Counted from the stretch's first letter, positions 8,649 through 17,024 are shown. The stretch is DNA of 64,000 nt from Geodermatophilus poikilotrophus (GCF_900111455.1 NZ_FOIE01000008.1:62001-126000), one strand, 5' to 3'. The notes: generated from the sequence alone by a model not told the origin. A program made the numbers and translations.

Positions 8649-9340
8649 TGGACGTCCGCGCGCTGGTCTTCGACGTCTTCGGCACCGTCGTGGACTGGCG
8701 CGGCGGCGTCGCCCGCGAGATGCGCAGGCTGCTGGGCTCGGCGGTGGACGCGGAAGCCCTCGCCGACGACTGGCGCGGGCGCTACGTGCCGTCGATGGAA
8801 CGGGTGCGCTCCGGGGAGCTGCCGTGGACGCCGCTGGACGCGCTGCACCGTTCCTCGCTCACCGCTGTGCTCGCGGACGCCGGACTGGCTTCCGTCCCCG
8901 CCGAGGTCCGCGACGAGCTGGTGCTCGCCTGGCACCGGCTGGACCCGTGGCCGGACGCGGTGCCCGGGCTGCGCCGGCTGGCGCGCACGTACGTGCTGGC
9001 GCCGCTGTCGAACGGCAACGTGGCCCTGCAGGTGGACCTGGCGCGGCGGTCCGGGCTGCCGTGGGACGCCGTGCTGGGCGCCGAGGTGGTGCGGCACTAC
9101 AAGCCCGACCCGGAGGTCTACGACTCCGCGGCGGAGCTGCTCGGGGTGCCCCCGTCATCGGTGGTCATGGTCGCCGCACACCTCGACGACCTCGCCGCGG
9201 CGCGGGCGCGGGGGCTGCGGACGGCGTACGTGCACCGGCCGGACGAGTTCGGCGGCCGCGTCGTGCCGCCGTCCACCGATCCGGACGCGGACCTGTCGGT
9301 GGCCTCGTTCGAGGAGCTGGCCGAGGCGCTGGGCACCTGA
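8648..9340 (+). CDS. HAD-superfamily hydrolase, haloacid dehalogenase type II
   Basis: A 230-residue cytosolic HAD hydrolase. The nucleophile Asp9 sits in LVFDVFGT, followed by SNGN (121-124), Lys152 in YKPDPEVY, and the AAHLDDLAAAR segment (about 176-186) that is typical of the L-2-haloacid dehalogenase subgroup. Members hydrolyse 2-haloacids, but many actinobacterial homologues have no tested substrate and may be phosphatases. The GTG start shares one base with the stop of the mutase gene. It is the last gene of the punA-led run, and a repeat copy begins 17 bases after its stop. Confidence 0.8.
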   Translation: MDVRALVFDVFGTVVDWRGGVAREMRRLLGSAVDAEALADDWRGRYVPSMERVRSGELPWTPLDALHRSSLTAVLADAGLASVPAEVRDELVLAWHRLDPWPDAVPGLRRLARTYVLAPLSNGNVALQVDLARRSGLPWDAVLGAEVVRHYKPDPEVYDSAAELLGVPPSSVVMVAAHLDDLAAARARGLRTAYVHRPDEFGGRVVPPSTDPDADLSVASFEELAEALGT

Positions 9341-9356
9341 CGACCGCCGTCTCTGC

Positions 9357-9420
9357 GGGCGTTCCTCGTGGGTTGCCGGTGTTGCAGTGCCGGCAGAGCG
9401 CGAGCAAGCCCGGCAATGCG
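9357..9420 (-). repeat. Copy 1 of a ~64-bp inverted repeat pair
   Basis: Reverse complement matches 11101-11164 at roughly 50 of 62 aligned positions. The pair brackets the two exported-protein genes at 9511-11012. In one frame both copies would encode a peptide beginning ALPGLL with CRxC, followed by GNxRG, but neither lies in a convincing gene. Confidence 0.6.
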
Positions 9421-9510
9421 TTCGGGTGGTTGTCCACAGCGGCGCGTGCCCGTCACGGCGGCACTCCGTAGTCTCCCGGCGACCGGTGATCGACACGGGG
9501 GTGGACGACG

Positions 9511-10095
9511 GTGACACGGCGCTGGACGCTGCGGCTGGTGGCAGGCCTCGCGGCCGGCGCGGTCGTGCTGAGCGGGTGCTCGGAGCGGCAGGAGGCGAGC
9601 GACACCCTGCCCGGCGCTGACGCCTCGCCCAGCGCGTCGGAGCCGGACCTGCCGCCCTTGGGCCCGCCGGACCTACCGATGCCCGCCGAGGCGAGGACAC
9701 CCACCCAGGATGGGGCGCGGGCGTTCTTCGAGTACTACATCGAGGTCTACAATCACGCCTTCGCGAGCATGGACTCTTTCTACTTTCGCGACCTTGGGTT
9801 CAACTGCGCGGACTGCAACTTGATTGCCGACCAATTGGACTCGGACATGGCTGCAGGCTTGCAGTACGAGGGTGGCAGTCTACGCATTGACAGCATGTCA
9901 CCACCCTCAGTAGAGGGGAATGTAGCCCAGTTGGCACTCATATTCACCCAAGCGCCATTAACAGTCACCGATTCAACCACGGGGGAATCGCTGCGAGAGC
10001 TCAGCTCTGGCGAGGTGCGCAGCCCGTCGGGAGGTGCCGTTCTAGCCTGGCAGGCCACGCGCAGCACTTGGGTTGTTACTCAGTGGGACGCATGA
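9511..10095 (+). CDS. DUF6318-like lipoprotein
   Basis: A 194-residue predicted lipoprotein. A positively charged N-terminus and hydrophobic stretch end in the lipobox LSGC with the lipidated Cys at 23; a Pro/Ser/Asp-rich linker follows, then a globular domain opening with PAEARTPTQDGARAFFEYYI. That opening is typical of DUF6318 proteins, which have no established function. The protein should be anchored on the outside of the membrane. From about base 9740 the gene becomes distinctly less GC-rich than its neighbours, with codons such as ATT, TTA and TTT. Its stop overlaps the next start (ATGA), so the two exported proteins are probably coupled. Confidence 0.72.
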   Translation: MTRRWTLRLVAGLAAGAVVLSGCSERQEASDTLPGADASPSASEPDLPPLGPPDLPMPAEARTPTQDGARAFFEYYIEVYNHAFASMDSFYFRDLGFNCADCNLIADQLDSDMAAGLQYEGGSLRIDSMSPPSVEGNVAQLALIFTQAPLTVTDSTTGESLRELSSGEVRSPSGGAVLAWQATRSTWVVTQWDA

Positions 10096-11012
10096 GGGGA
10101 ACCAAGCGCGCAGCGGTCATCGTGGCCCTGTTGGGGACTATGGCGCTTCCTGCAACCTCGGCATACGCCGACCATTGTGCGCGAGGGCGCGCTTGCGTTC
10201 ATACGGAATTGGTCGACCAGGCCGCACAGGTCTCCGCCGGCCACGTCTCAACGCCTGACTCGAATGGCCTACGAGCCGCCAGCATCGGCGCACCGACTGG
10301 TCCGACTCTCTTCACGTGGCGCCTCCGTGATCCTTGCACGCGCACGGACGCCGCTGCGGGAGTCGCCTGCGACTCGCGGACCCGCGCCTGCCCGCAGGTC
10401 GAGGGGCGTGTCATCCAATTTCTCGTCGTGCAAAGGCAACGACTCGCACAAGTGGACGGAAGCGCAGTCGAGGATATTGCACCACCCGCGGGTGCGGTTC
10501 CTGGCTCCGTTTACGGGCCTGTGATCGTCGATGGCGGAACTTGCGTCGACATCACGGCGCTGAACCCGCCGCCGTCACCGGCTGAGGTCTACCGCTACTT
10601 CCAGACCCTGCCCCTGCCGGACCTGCCCACCCAGCAGCAGCCACCAGGCAACGCGCTGGCCGGCCTGCCCGTCGTCTTCTACACCGACGGCCCGACCACC
10701 CAGACCTTCACCGTGGACATCCGCGGTTTCACCGTCGACATCGTCGCCACCGCGAGCGCCTTCTCCTGGGACACCGGCGACGGTGCCGTCCTGAGGACCA
10801 CCGACCCCGGCGCGCCGTACCCCGACCACACGATCAGCCACGACTACCGCAGCGGCACCTACACCGCCGCTCTGACCACCACCTGGAGCGGTACCTACAG
10901 CGTCGACGGCGGCGCCACCGCCGACGTCCCCGGCACCACGACCACCGACGGCCCGCCGGCCACCTTCACCGTGCTGCAGGCCAACCCCGTCCTCACCAAC
11001 CCCTTCGACTGA
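10092..11012 (+). CDS. Secreted PKD-like domain protein of unknown function
   Basis: A 306-residue secreted protein. The signal peptide spans residues 1-26 (charged start, hydrophobic core, cleavage after SAYA). The N-terminal third is Cys-containing and matches nothing I recognise. The C-terminal half contains a PKD-like beta-sandwich: WDTGDG, then HDYRSGTYTAALTTTW, the usual xDFGDG...HxYxxxGxYxVxLxV pattern. The ATG at 10092 overlaps the lipoprotein stop; a slightly longer open frame exists but would skip this clear signal peptide. The first half is lower in GC and the PKD half returns to background, so the gene looks mosaic. Possibly a surface adhesion partner of the lipoprotein. Confidence 0.68.
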   Translation: MRGTKRAAVIVALLGTMALPATSAYADHCARGRACVHTELVDQAAQVSAGHVSTPDSNGLRAASIGAPTGPTLFTWRLRDPCTRTDAAAGVACDSRTRACPQVEGRVIQFLVVQRQRLAQVDGSAVEDIAPPAGAVPGSVYGPVIVDGGTCVDITALNPPPSPAEVYRYFQTLPLPDLPTQQQPPGNALAGLPVVFYTDGPTTQTFTVDIRGFTVDIVATASAFSWDTGDGAVLRTTDPGAPYPDHTISHDYRSGTYTAALTTTWSGTYSVDGGATADVPGTTTTDGPPATFTVLQANPVLTNPFD

Positions 11013-11031
11013 CCCGCTCGTGCGGTGTTGC

Positions 11032-11067
11032 ACCCCCTTCTGCGCCGTTGCAGCAGCGCGAAGGGGT
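11032..11067 (+). terminator. Stem-loop after the PKD-like gene
   Basis: Arms 11034-11039 and 11061-11066 pair (CCCCTT/AAGGGG), with an inner GCGC/GCGC helix (42-45 with 56-59). It starts about 20 bases after the stop at 11012 and has no T-run. Confidence 0.5.
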
Positions 11068-11081
11068 CAGGCACAGCGGGA

Positions 11082-11120
11082 GAGCAACCCGGCGGGACCC
11101 GGCACTGCCGGGGTTGCTCG
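11082..11120. terminator. Second strong stem-loop in the 11.0-11.2 kb gap
   Basis: GAGCAACCCGGC pairs with GCCGGGGTTGCTC (one bulged base) around a short loop. It partly overlaps repeat copy 2 and lies between a plus-strand gene end and the minus-strand DUF805 gene end, so it could serve both. Confidence 0.45.
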
Positions 11121-11164
11121 TGTTCTGCCGGGGCTGCAGCAGCGGCAACGCGCGAGGAGCGCCG
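11101..11164 (+). repeat. Copy 2 of the ~64-bp inverted repeat pair
   Basis: Partner of 9357-9420 in opposite orientation. No further copy was seen in this window. Confidence 0.6.
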
Positions 11165-11185
11165 GCAGTGCGCCGGGCGCGGGGT

Positions 11186-11587
11186 TCACCAGGGCTGCGG
11201 CGTCGGCTGACCGGGCGGAGAGCCGTACCGGTTCGGCACCGGGTGCCCGGCCAGGAAGCCGTTCTGGACGAACAGCACGAGCCACCCGACGAGGGGCACC
11301 AGCGCCCAGAGCAGCCACCACGCCGAGTGGCCGCGGTCGTGCAGCCGGGTGACCGAGGAACTCACGGACGGGACGATCGTCAGCAGCGAGACGAGCGCGG
11401 TGAGCGGACCCCCGACGTAGGCCCAGGGGTCGCCGGAGTCGACCGTCGTCGAGAAGACGGGGTACCCCAGCGAGGCGTCCGCGACGTTGGCCAGCAGACC
11501 CAGCCCGGCGAGCGGCAGCGCGTAGTGCAGCCACCAGGTGGTCCGGTCGATCCGTCCGCGCCGCACGTACCACTCGCCGAGACCCAC
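11186..11587 (-). CDS. DUF805-family small membrane protein
   Basis: A 133-residue integral membrane protein with three to four hydrophobic segments. The family fingerprint is clear: an N-terminal RGRIDRTTWW, the RLHDRGHSAWW motif near residue 80, and a C-terminal NRYGSPP tail. DUF805 (YhaH-like) proteins sit in the cytoplasmic membrane and have no firmly known function. The GTG start at 11587 has GGAG five bases upstream. It is followed by the stem-loop cluster at 11.03-11.12 kb and preceded by an oxidoreductase gene on the same strand, with about 85 bases between them. Confidence 0.8.
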   Translation of the reverse strand: MGLGEWYVRRGRIDRTTWWLHYALPLAGLGLLANVADASLGYPVFSTTVDSGDPWAYVGGPLTALVSLLTIVPSVSSSVTRLHDRGHSAWWLLWALVPLVGWLVLFVQNGFLAGHPVPNRYGSPPGQPTPQPW

Positions 11588-11672
11588 GTCCGCTCCTGTC
11601 CCGCCCCACCGTGAGGCACCACGAGCAGGGTGCCGTCCCGACCGCCGCAGGGGCGCACGCGGGACCGCGGCC

Positions 11673-12578
11673 TCACCCCGACGGGGGTCGGGCCGGAACC
11701 GGCTCCCGGCAGCCGGACTCCAGCGCGCGGGCCGCGGTCGCCAGCACCGCGACGACGTCCCGCGCGAAGCCGACGTCGCAGGGGTGCGTCCCGCCGGTCA
11801 CCGCTGCCGCCTCGAGTTCGTCCACCGCGGCGGCGAGCGACTCGACCGGGCTCTCGGTGTCCGGCAGCAGCACGAGCCGGCCGGCGTCCCCGTGCACGAA
11901 GAACTCGACGCCCGTCGACATCGGCGCGACGGTGTGCGACAGGGTCAGCGTCGAGGCGACACCGGGCGTGGCGTGCTGCAGCACCAGGTGCACGGTGTCG
12001 CCGGCGCCGGCCCCGGCCTGCACGGAGACCACCGGGCCGAGCGTGGGCAGCAGCAGCGAGAGCGCGTGCGGGCCGATGTCCCACAGCGCGCCGTGCTCGC
12101 GGCGCCAGGCCGAGTCGAAGGGGCTGCCGGCCAGCGCGCTCAGCCACGAGCCGGCGCCCCCGGCCAGGCGGGTGCGGGCGGCCTGGCTGAGCCAGGTCGA
12201 CGTCCCGGCCTGGAAGCGGAAGGTGAAGAACACGACCGAGGCGACGCCCGCGGAGCGCACCGCGGTGACCACCCGGTCGGCCTCGTCGAGCGAGAGCCCG
12301 ATCGGCTTCTCCAGCAGCAGGTGCTTCCCGGCGGCCGCGGCCTGCTCGGCGAGCCCCACCTGCACCGAGGGCGGGACGGCGATCGCCACGGCGTCGACCT
12401 GGTCGAGCAGCGCGGCCAGGTCCGAGAAGCCGGGGACGTCGAACTCCGCGCCGACCTCCCCGGCCTTGACCGGGTCGCGGCCCCACACGCCGACGAGCTC
12501 GGCGGTCGGGTGCTCGGCCAGGGCGGCCGCGTGGACCGTCCGTGCCCAGTGGCCGGTGCCGAGCACCCCGAAGCGCAC
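11673..12578 (-). CDS. Gfo/Idh/MocA-family NAD(P)-dependent oxidoreductase
   Basis: A 301-residue soluble oxidoreductase. The N-terminal Rossmann fold shows GTGHWA (7-12) and the family's EKP motif (90-92, where Lys contacts substrate and cofactor), and the C-terminal alpha/beta domain has WDIGPHALSLL in the usual place. Such enzymes oxidise or reduce sugars, inositols or their derivatives; no specific substrate can be assigned. The GTG start at 12578 lies just two bases after the stop codon of upp, so the two are co-transcribed. I rejected the very long open frame that fuses it to upstream sequence because the Rossmann fold begins exactly at this GTG. Confidence 0.82.
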   Translation of the reverse strand: MRFGVLGTGHWARTVHAAALAEHPTAELVGVWGRDPVKAGEVGAEFDVPGFSDLAALLDQVDAVAIAVPPSVQVGLAEQAAAAGKHLLLEKPIGLSLDEADRVVTAVRSAGVASVVFFTFRFQAGTSTWLSQAARTRLAGGAGSWLSALAGSPFDSAWRREHGALWDIGPHALSLLLPTLGPVVSVQAGAGAGDTVHLVLQHATPGVASTLTLSHTVAPMSTGVEFFVHGDAGRLVLLPDTESPVESLAAAVDELEAAAVTGGTHPCDVGFARDVVAVLATAARALESGCREPVPARPPSG

Positions 12579-12580
12579 GG

Positions 12581-13204
12581 TCAGACCGCCCCGAACTGAC
12601 GGTCGCCGGCGTCCCCGAGGCCCGGGACGATGTAGGCCTTGTCGTTGAGCCCCTCGTCGACCGAGGCGGTGAACACCCGCAGCGGCAGCCCGCTCTCCTC
12701 CAGCCGGCGGATCCCCTCGGGGGCGGCGAGCGCGCAGAGGACGGTGATCGAGGTGGCGCCGCGCCCGGTCAGCAGGCCGCAGCAGTGCACCAGCGACCCC
12801 CCGGTGGCCAGCATCGGGTCGAGCACGAAGACCTCGCGGTCCACCAGGGACGCCGGCAGCGAGGCCATGTACGCCTCCGGCTGGAACGTCTCCTCGTTGC
12901 GGGCCAGGCCGACGAAGCCCATCTGCGACTCCGGCAGCATCCCGTGCGCGGTGTCGGCCATCCCCAGCCCGGCCCGCAGCACCGGCACGATCAGCGGCGG
13001 CGCGGCCAGCCGGTAGCCGGTGGTCGCGGTGACCGGCGTGGTGATCTGCTCCTCGGCTACCGGCAGGTCGCGGGTGGCCTCGTAGACCAGCATCTGGGTC
13101 AGCTCGGCCAGCGCCGCGCGGAACGCCGCGTTGTCGGTCCGCTCGTCCCGCATGCGGGTCAGACGGGCACGGGCCAGCGGGTGGTCGACGACGGTCAGCT
13201 GCAC
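12581..13204 (-). CDS. upp: Uracil phosphoribosyltransferase
   Basis: A 207-residue cytosolic salvage enzyme that makes UMP and pyrophosphate from uracil and PRPP. The PRPP loop DPMLATGGS lies at 129-137 and the uracil-binding GDAGDRQFG close to the C-terminus; [10 protein letters not shown] (73-82) is also typical. Length is normal. The GTG start at 13204 is preceded by TACGGT seven bases upstream, indicating a leaderless mRNA. Uracil produced by nucleoside phosphorolysis or uptake elsewhere in this window is its likely substrate. It is the first gene of a two-gene unit with the oxidoreductase. Confidence 0.93.
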   Translation of the reverse strand: MQLTVVDHPLARARLTRMRDERTDNAAFRAALAELTQMLVYEATRDLPVAEEQITTPVTATTGYRLAAPPLIVPVLRAGLGMADTAHGMLPESQMGFVGLARNEETFQPEAYMASLPASLVDREVFVLDPMLATGGSLVHCCGLLTGRGATSITVLCALAAPEGIRRLEESGLPLRVFTASVDEGLNDKAYIVPGLGDAGDRQFGAV

Positions 13205-13211
13205 GCGGGCC

Positions 13212-13217
13212 ACCGTA
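13212..13217 (-). promoter_or_regulatory. -10-like box TACGGT, likely leaderless start of upp
   Basis: The hexamer ends seven bases before the GTG at 13204. Confidence 0.5.
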
Positions 13218-13262
13218 GCGGCCGGGTGGACCCCACCTCCTGGCGCTGGCACGATCCCCGGC

Positions 13263-13295
13263 GTGACGACGACGCAGGAGTGGCGCCGCCGGTAG
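13263..13295 (+). other. Possible 10-codon upstream ORF before the GNAT-deoC operon
   Basis: A GTG-initiated frame of ten codons ([10 protein letters not shown]) lies seven bases after a -10-like CACGAT (13250-13255). A perfect 8-bp hairpin follows (13315-13322 with 13330-13337), then the GNAT gene at 13374. The layout resembles a leader-peptide arrangement, but no T-run is present and the peptide has no obvious regulatory residue run. Low certainty. Confidence 0.25.
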
Positions 13296-13373
13296 GTGGC
13301 TGCCCTCGTCGTCCGGCCCACCCGTCCCCGGTGGGCCGCGCACCCGGTCCGCCTCCGTCCGAGGAGACCGCCC

Positions 13374-13835
13374 GTGCCCTCGATCGAGCTCCGCCCCCTC
13401 CCGCCCGGCGCGGCCGGCGAGCTGCTCGCGCTGCAGCGCGCCGCCCACGTCCCCGAGGCCCAGCTGTACGACGACGTCCGGCTGCCGGCCCTGGTCTGGC
13501 CCCTCGACGAGCTGGCCGACGAGCTCACCCGCAGCAGCTGCCTGGGAGCACGTGCGGGCAGCCGGCTCGTCGGCGCGGTGCGCGCCCACGAGCGGGACGG
13601 CGTCCTGCACGTCGGCCGGCTCGTCGTCGCGCCGGACCTGCAGGGCCGGGGCATCGGCACGCGGCTGCTGCCGGCCGCGGAGCACGGGACGCGGCTCCCC
13701 CGGGCCACCCTGTTCACCGGCGCGCGCAGCACCGCCGACCTGCGGCTGTCCCGCCGGCACGGCTGCGTGGACGCCCACCGCGAGACCGTGCGCCCCGGCC
13801 TGCAGCTCGTTCACCTGGTCGAGGAGCTGCGGTGA
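13374..13835 (+). CDS. GNAT-family N-acetyltransferase
   Basis: A 153-residue acetyl-CoA-dependent acyltransferase. The acetyl-CoA pyrophosphate loop is the clear signature: [18 protein letters not shown], with QGRGIG at residues 90-95. Acceptor substrate unknown. The start is set by GAGGAG (13361-13366) seven bases before the GTG; an upstream GTG at 13296 lacks a ribosome site and would add 26 basic residues. Its stop overlaps the start of the methyltransferase gene (GTGA). It heads a tightly packed plus-strand operon that runs through deoC and two aldehyde dehydrogenases. Confidence 0.82.
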   Translation: MPSIELRPLPPGAAGELLALQRAAHVPEAQLYDDVRLPALVWPLDELADELTRSSCLGARAGSRLVGAVRAHERDGVLHVGRLVVAPDLQGRGIGTRLLPAAEHGTRLPRATLFTGARSTADLRLSRRHGCVDAHRETVRPGLQLVHLVEELR

Positions 13836-14587
13836 GCGAGCTGCGCGGCGCGACCGACATCGGGGACTTCCTGGTCAGCGCCCGGTCGTTCGACGAGTAC
13901 CGCGCGATGTTCGCCCTGACCGACGCCGACCTGCGCGGCCGGGCCCTCGACTGCCCCGGCGGAGGTGCGTCGTTCACCGCGGCGGCCCGGGTCCGCGGCG
14001 CGGACGCGTTCGCGGTGGACCCCGTCTACGCGAGCCCACCGCGCGAGCTCGTGGCCCGCCTCGACGCGGAGCTGGCCCGCGGCAGCGCCTGGGCCACCGC
14101 CAACGCCGAGCGCTACGTCTGGGGCTTCCACGGCGACCCCGCCGCCCACGCCCGGCTCCGGGCCGAGTCGGCGGCGGCCTTCGCACGGCACCTCGCCGAG
14201 CACCCGGGCCACCACGTGGCGGCGGCCCTGCCGGACCTGCCGTTCGGCGACGGCGCCTTCGACCTGGTGCTCTCCTCGCACCTGCTGTTCACCTACGCCG
14301 ACCGGCTCGACGCCCGGTTCCACGCCGCCGCCCTGCGGGAGATGGCCCGGGTCGGCGCCGAGGTGCGCGTCTACCCCCTGGTCGACCAGGCCGGCCGGGC
14401 CCTGCCCGACCTGCTGGCCTCGGTGGTGGCCGAGCTCGGCGACGCCGGTGTGCGAGCGGAGGTCGAGGACGTCCCCTACGAGTTCCAGCGCGGCGCCCGC
14501 AGCATGCTCCGGCTGGGCCCGGTCCCCCCTCGCACGGGTGTGCGGGGCGCGGGCGCACCGGCGGCGGGAGGGAGAATGCCCGCATGA
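13832..14587 (+). CDS. Class I SAM-dependent methyltransferase-like protein
   Basis: A 251-residue protein with a methyltransferase-type Rossmann fold. Motif I is LDCPGGGASF (39-48), an unusual variant in which Cys-Pro replaces the common Asp/Glu-x-Gly; an acidic AVDP (61-64) could bind the SAM ribose, and LPFGDGAFDLVLSSHLLF follows, the usual motif II/III region. The substrate is unknown. The C-terminus ends in a Gly/Ala/Pro-rich tail that overlaps the start of deoC by four bases. Close actinobacterial relatives I recall are labelled only as SAM-dependent methyltransferase. Confidence 0.7.
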   Translation: MSELRGATDIGDFLVSARSFDEYRAMFALTDADLRGRALDCPGGGASFTAAARVRGADAFAVDPVYASPPRELVARLDAELARGSAWATANAERYVWGFHGDPAAHARLRAESAAAFARHLAEHPGHHVAAALPDLPFGDGAFDLVLSSHLLFTYADRLDARFHAAALREMARVGAEVRVYPLVDQAGRALPDLLASVVAELGDAGVRAEVEDVPYEFQRGARSMLRLGPVPPRTGVRGAGAPAAGGRMPA

Positions 14588-15579
14588 CCCACGTGCTCGA
14601 CCCCGACGCGCCGGCAGCGGCGAACCCGCCGCGGCGCGAGCCCCCGGCGCCGTACCGCGACGTGACCCGGTCCGACGCCGCCTTCCGGGCCTTCCTGCAC
14701 GGCCTGCCGGGGGTGGACCAGGTCGGCGCGGAGTCGCGGGTCGCCGTCCTCGGCACCCGGTCGATCAAGACCACCGCCAAGGCGTGGGCGATCGACACCG
14801 CCATCTCGATGGTCGACCTCACCACGCTCGAGGGCGCCGACACCCCGGGCAGGGTCCGCAGCCTGGCCGCCAAGGCCCGCCGTCCCGACCCGGGTGACCC
14901 GACGACACCGCCGGTCGCGGCGGTCTGCGTCTACGGCGACCTGGCCGGCGTCGCGAAGGAGGCCCTGACCGGAACGGGCATCTCCGTCGCCGCCGTCGCC
15001 ACCGCCTTCCCCAGCGGCCGCGCCAGCCGGGCGGTCAAGCTGGCCGACGTCCGCGACGCCGTGGCCAACGGCGCCGACGAGATCGATATGGTCATCGACC
15101 GCGGCGCCTTCCTCGCCGGCCGCCACCTCGACGTGTTCGACGAGATCGTCGCGGTCAAGGAGGCGTGCGGGGACGCGCACCTCAAGGTCATCCTGGAGAC
15201 CGGCGAGCTGGTCACCCTGGACAACGTCCGCCGCGCCTCCTGGCTGGCGATGCTCGCCGGCGGCGACTTCATCAAGACCTCCACCGGCAAGGTCTCCCCC
15301 GCGGCCACCCTGCCGGTCTGCCTGGTCATGCTCGAGGCGGTCCGCGACTTCCGCGCCGCCACCGGCCGCCAGGTCGGCGTCAAGCCCGCGGGCGGCATCC
15401 GGACGACGAAGGACGCGATCAAGCACCTGGTCCTCGTCAACGAGGTCGCCGGGCCCGAGTGGCTCTCCCCCGACTGGTTCCGATTCGGCGCCTCCAGCCT
15501 GCTCAACGACCTGCTCCTGCAGCGGCAGAAGCTGCGCACCGGCCACTACTCCGGCCCCGACCACGTGAGCGTCGACTGA
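14584..15579 (+). CDS. deoC: Deoxyribose-phosphate aldolase
   Basis: A 331-residue class I aldolase that cleaves 2-deoxyribose 5-phosphate into glyceraldehyde 3-phosphate and acetaldehyde. The Schiff-base Lys231 lies in DFIKTSTGK, the second active-site Lys267 in GVKPAGG, and the acidic residue 168 in EIDMVID. It belongs to the longer class with an N-terminal extension. The ATG at 14584 overlaps the previous stop. The aldehyde dehydrogenase that starts three bases after its stop could oxidise the acetaldehyde; this neighbour pair is a common actinobacterial arrangement. Confidence 0.93.
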   Translation: MTHVLDPDAPAAANPPRREPPAPYRDVTRSDAAFRAFLHGLPGVDQVGAESRVAVLGTRSIKTTAKAWAIDTAISMVDLTTLEGADTPGRVRSLAAKARRPDPGDPTTPPVAAVCVYGDLAGVAKEALTGTGISVAAVATAFPSGRASRAVKLADVRDAVANGADEIDMVIDRGAFLAGRHLDVFDEIVAVKEACGDAHLKVILETGELVTLDNVRRASWLAMLAGGDFIKTSTGKVSPAATLPVCLVMLEAVRDFRAATGRQVGVKPAGGIRTTKDAIKHLVLVNEVAGPEWLSPDWFRFGASSLLNDLLLQRQKLRTGHYSGPDHVSVD

Positions 15580-15581
15580 CC

Positions 15582-17024
15582 ATGACCAACCTGTTCGAGT
15601 ACGCCCCCGCTCCCGAGTCACGCTCGATCGTCGACGTCGCGCCGTCCTACGGCCTGTTCGTCGACGGCGAGTTCGTCGACGGCTCCGGGACCCCCTTCAA
15701 GACGGTCAACCCGGCCACCGAGGAGGTCCTCTCCGAGGTCGCCTCGGCCACCGACGCCGACGTCGACCGCGCCGTCCGCGCCGCCCGCCGCGCGTTCACC
15801 CGCGTGTGGGGGCCGATGCGCCCCGCCGACCGCGGCAAGTACCTGTTCCGCATCGCCCGCCTGCTGCAGGAGCGGGCGCGGGAGTTCGCCGTCCTGGAGT
15901 CGCTGGACAACGGCAAGCCGATCCGGGAGTCCCGCGACGTCGACGTCCCCCTAGCCGCGGCGCACTTCTTCTACCACGCGGGGTGGGCCGACAAGCTGGA
16001 CTGGGCGGGCCTGGGCCCCGGCCCCAGGCCGCTCGGCGTGGCCGGCCAGGTCATCCCGTGGAACTTCCCGCTGCTGATGCTGGCGTGGAAGGTCGCCCCG
16101 GCGCTGGCCACCGGCAACACCGTCGTCCTCAAGCCGGCCGAGACCACCCCGCTGACCGCGCTGCTGTTCGCCGAGGTCTGCCGCCAGGCCGACCTGCCGC
16201 CCGGCGTGGTCAACATCGTGACCGGCGCCGGCGACACCGGCCGGGCCGTCGTCGAGCACGAGGACGTCGACAAGGTCGCCTTCACCGGGTCGACCGAGGT
16301 GGGCCGATCGATCGCCCGGGCCGTCGCCGGCACCCGCAAGCGGCTCACCCTCGAGCTCGGCGGCAAGGCGGCCAACATCGTCTTCGACGACGCCCCGATC
16401 GACCAGGCCGTCGAGGGCATCGTGCAGGGCGTCTTCTCCAACCAGGGCCACGTCTGCTGCGCGGGCAGCCGGCTGCTGGTGCAGGAGTCGGTCCACGACG
16501 AGGTCATCGCCTCGCTGCAGCGGCGCATCGGCACGCTGCGCCTCGGCCACCCGCTCGACAAGAACACCGACATCGGCGCGATCAACTCCGCGGAGCAGCT
16601 GGCCCGCATCCGGGAGCTGTCCGAGGTCGGCGAGGCCGAGGGCGCCAACCGCTGGCAGCCGGCCTGCGAGCTGCCCGAGCGCGGCTTCTGGTTCCCGCCG
16701 ACCGTCTTCACCGACGTCTCCCCCGCCCACCGCATCGCCCGTGACGAGGTGTTCGGGCCGGTGCTCTCGGTGCTCACCTTCCGCACGCCCGACGAGGCCG
16801 TGGCCAAGGCCAACAACACCACCTACGGGCTGTCGGCCGGCATCTGGACCGAGAAGGGCTCGCGGATCCTCGCGGTCGCCGACCGGCTGCGCGCCGGCGT
16901 GGTGTGGGCCAACACCTTCAACCAGTTCGACCCGACGTCGCCGTTCGGCGGCTACAAGCAGTCCGGCTACGGCCGCGAGGGCGGCCGCCACGGGCTCGCC
17001 GCGTACCTGGAGGGGGCCCAGTGA
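15582..17024 (+). CDS. NAD(P)-dependent aldehyde dehydrogenase (catalytically complete)
   Basis: A 480-residue ALDH-superfamily enzyme that oxidises an aldehyde to the acid. All core elements are visible: PWNFP (159-163), KPAETTP (184-190), FTGSTEVG (234-241), the general base Glu258 in LELGG, the catalytic nucleophile Cys292 in GHVCCAGSR, and EVFGPV towards the C-terminus. Given the position directly after deoC, acetaldehyde or a deoxyribose-derived aldehyde is the likely substrate (inference). ATG at 15582. Its stop overlaps the GTG of a second, shortened ALDH gene. Confidence 0.88.
   Translation: MTNLFEYAPAPESRSIVDVAPSYGLFVDGEFVDGSGTPFKTVNPATEEVLSEVASATDADVDRAVRAARRAFTRVWGPMRPADRGKYLFRIARLLQERAREFAVLESLDNGKPIRESRDVDVPLAAAHFFYHAGWADKLDWAGLGPGPRPLGVAGQVIPWNFPLLMLAWKVAPALATGNTVVLKPAETTPLTALLFAEVCRQADLPPGVVNIVTGAGDTGRAVVEHEDVDKVAFTGSTEVGRSIARAVAGTRKRLTLELGGKAANIVFDDAPIDQAVEGIVQGVFSNQGHVCCAGSRLLVQESVHDEVIASLQRRIGTLRLGHPLDKNTDIGAINSAEQLARIRELSEVGEAEGANRWQPACELPERGFWFPPTVFTDVSPAHRIARDEVFGPVLSVLTFRTPDEAVAKANNTTYGLSAGIWTEKGSRILAVADRLRAGVVWANTFNQFDPTSPFGGYKQSGYGREGGRHGLAAYLEGAQ

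Noticed and set aside
11673-13814. 713-codon frame joining the oxidoreductase to upstream sequence
   Set aside because: It reads through upp in a wrong frame; the Rossmann fold starts at the GTG at 12578.
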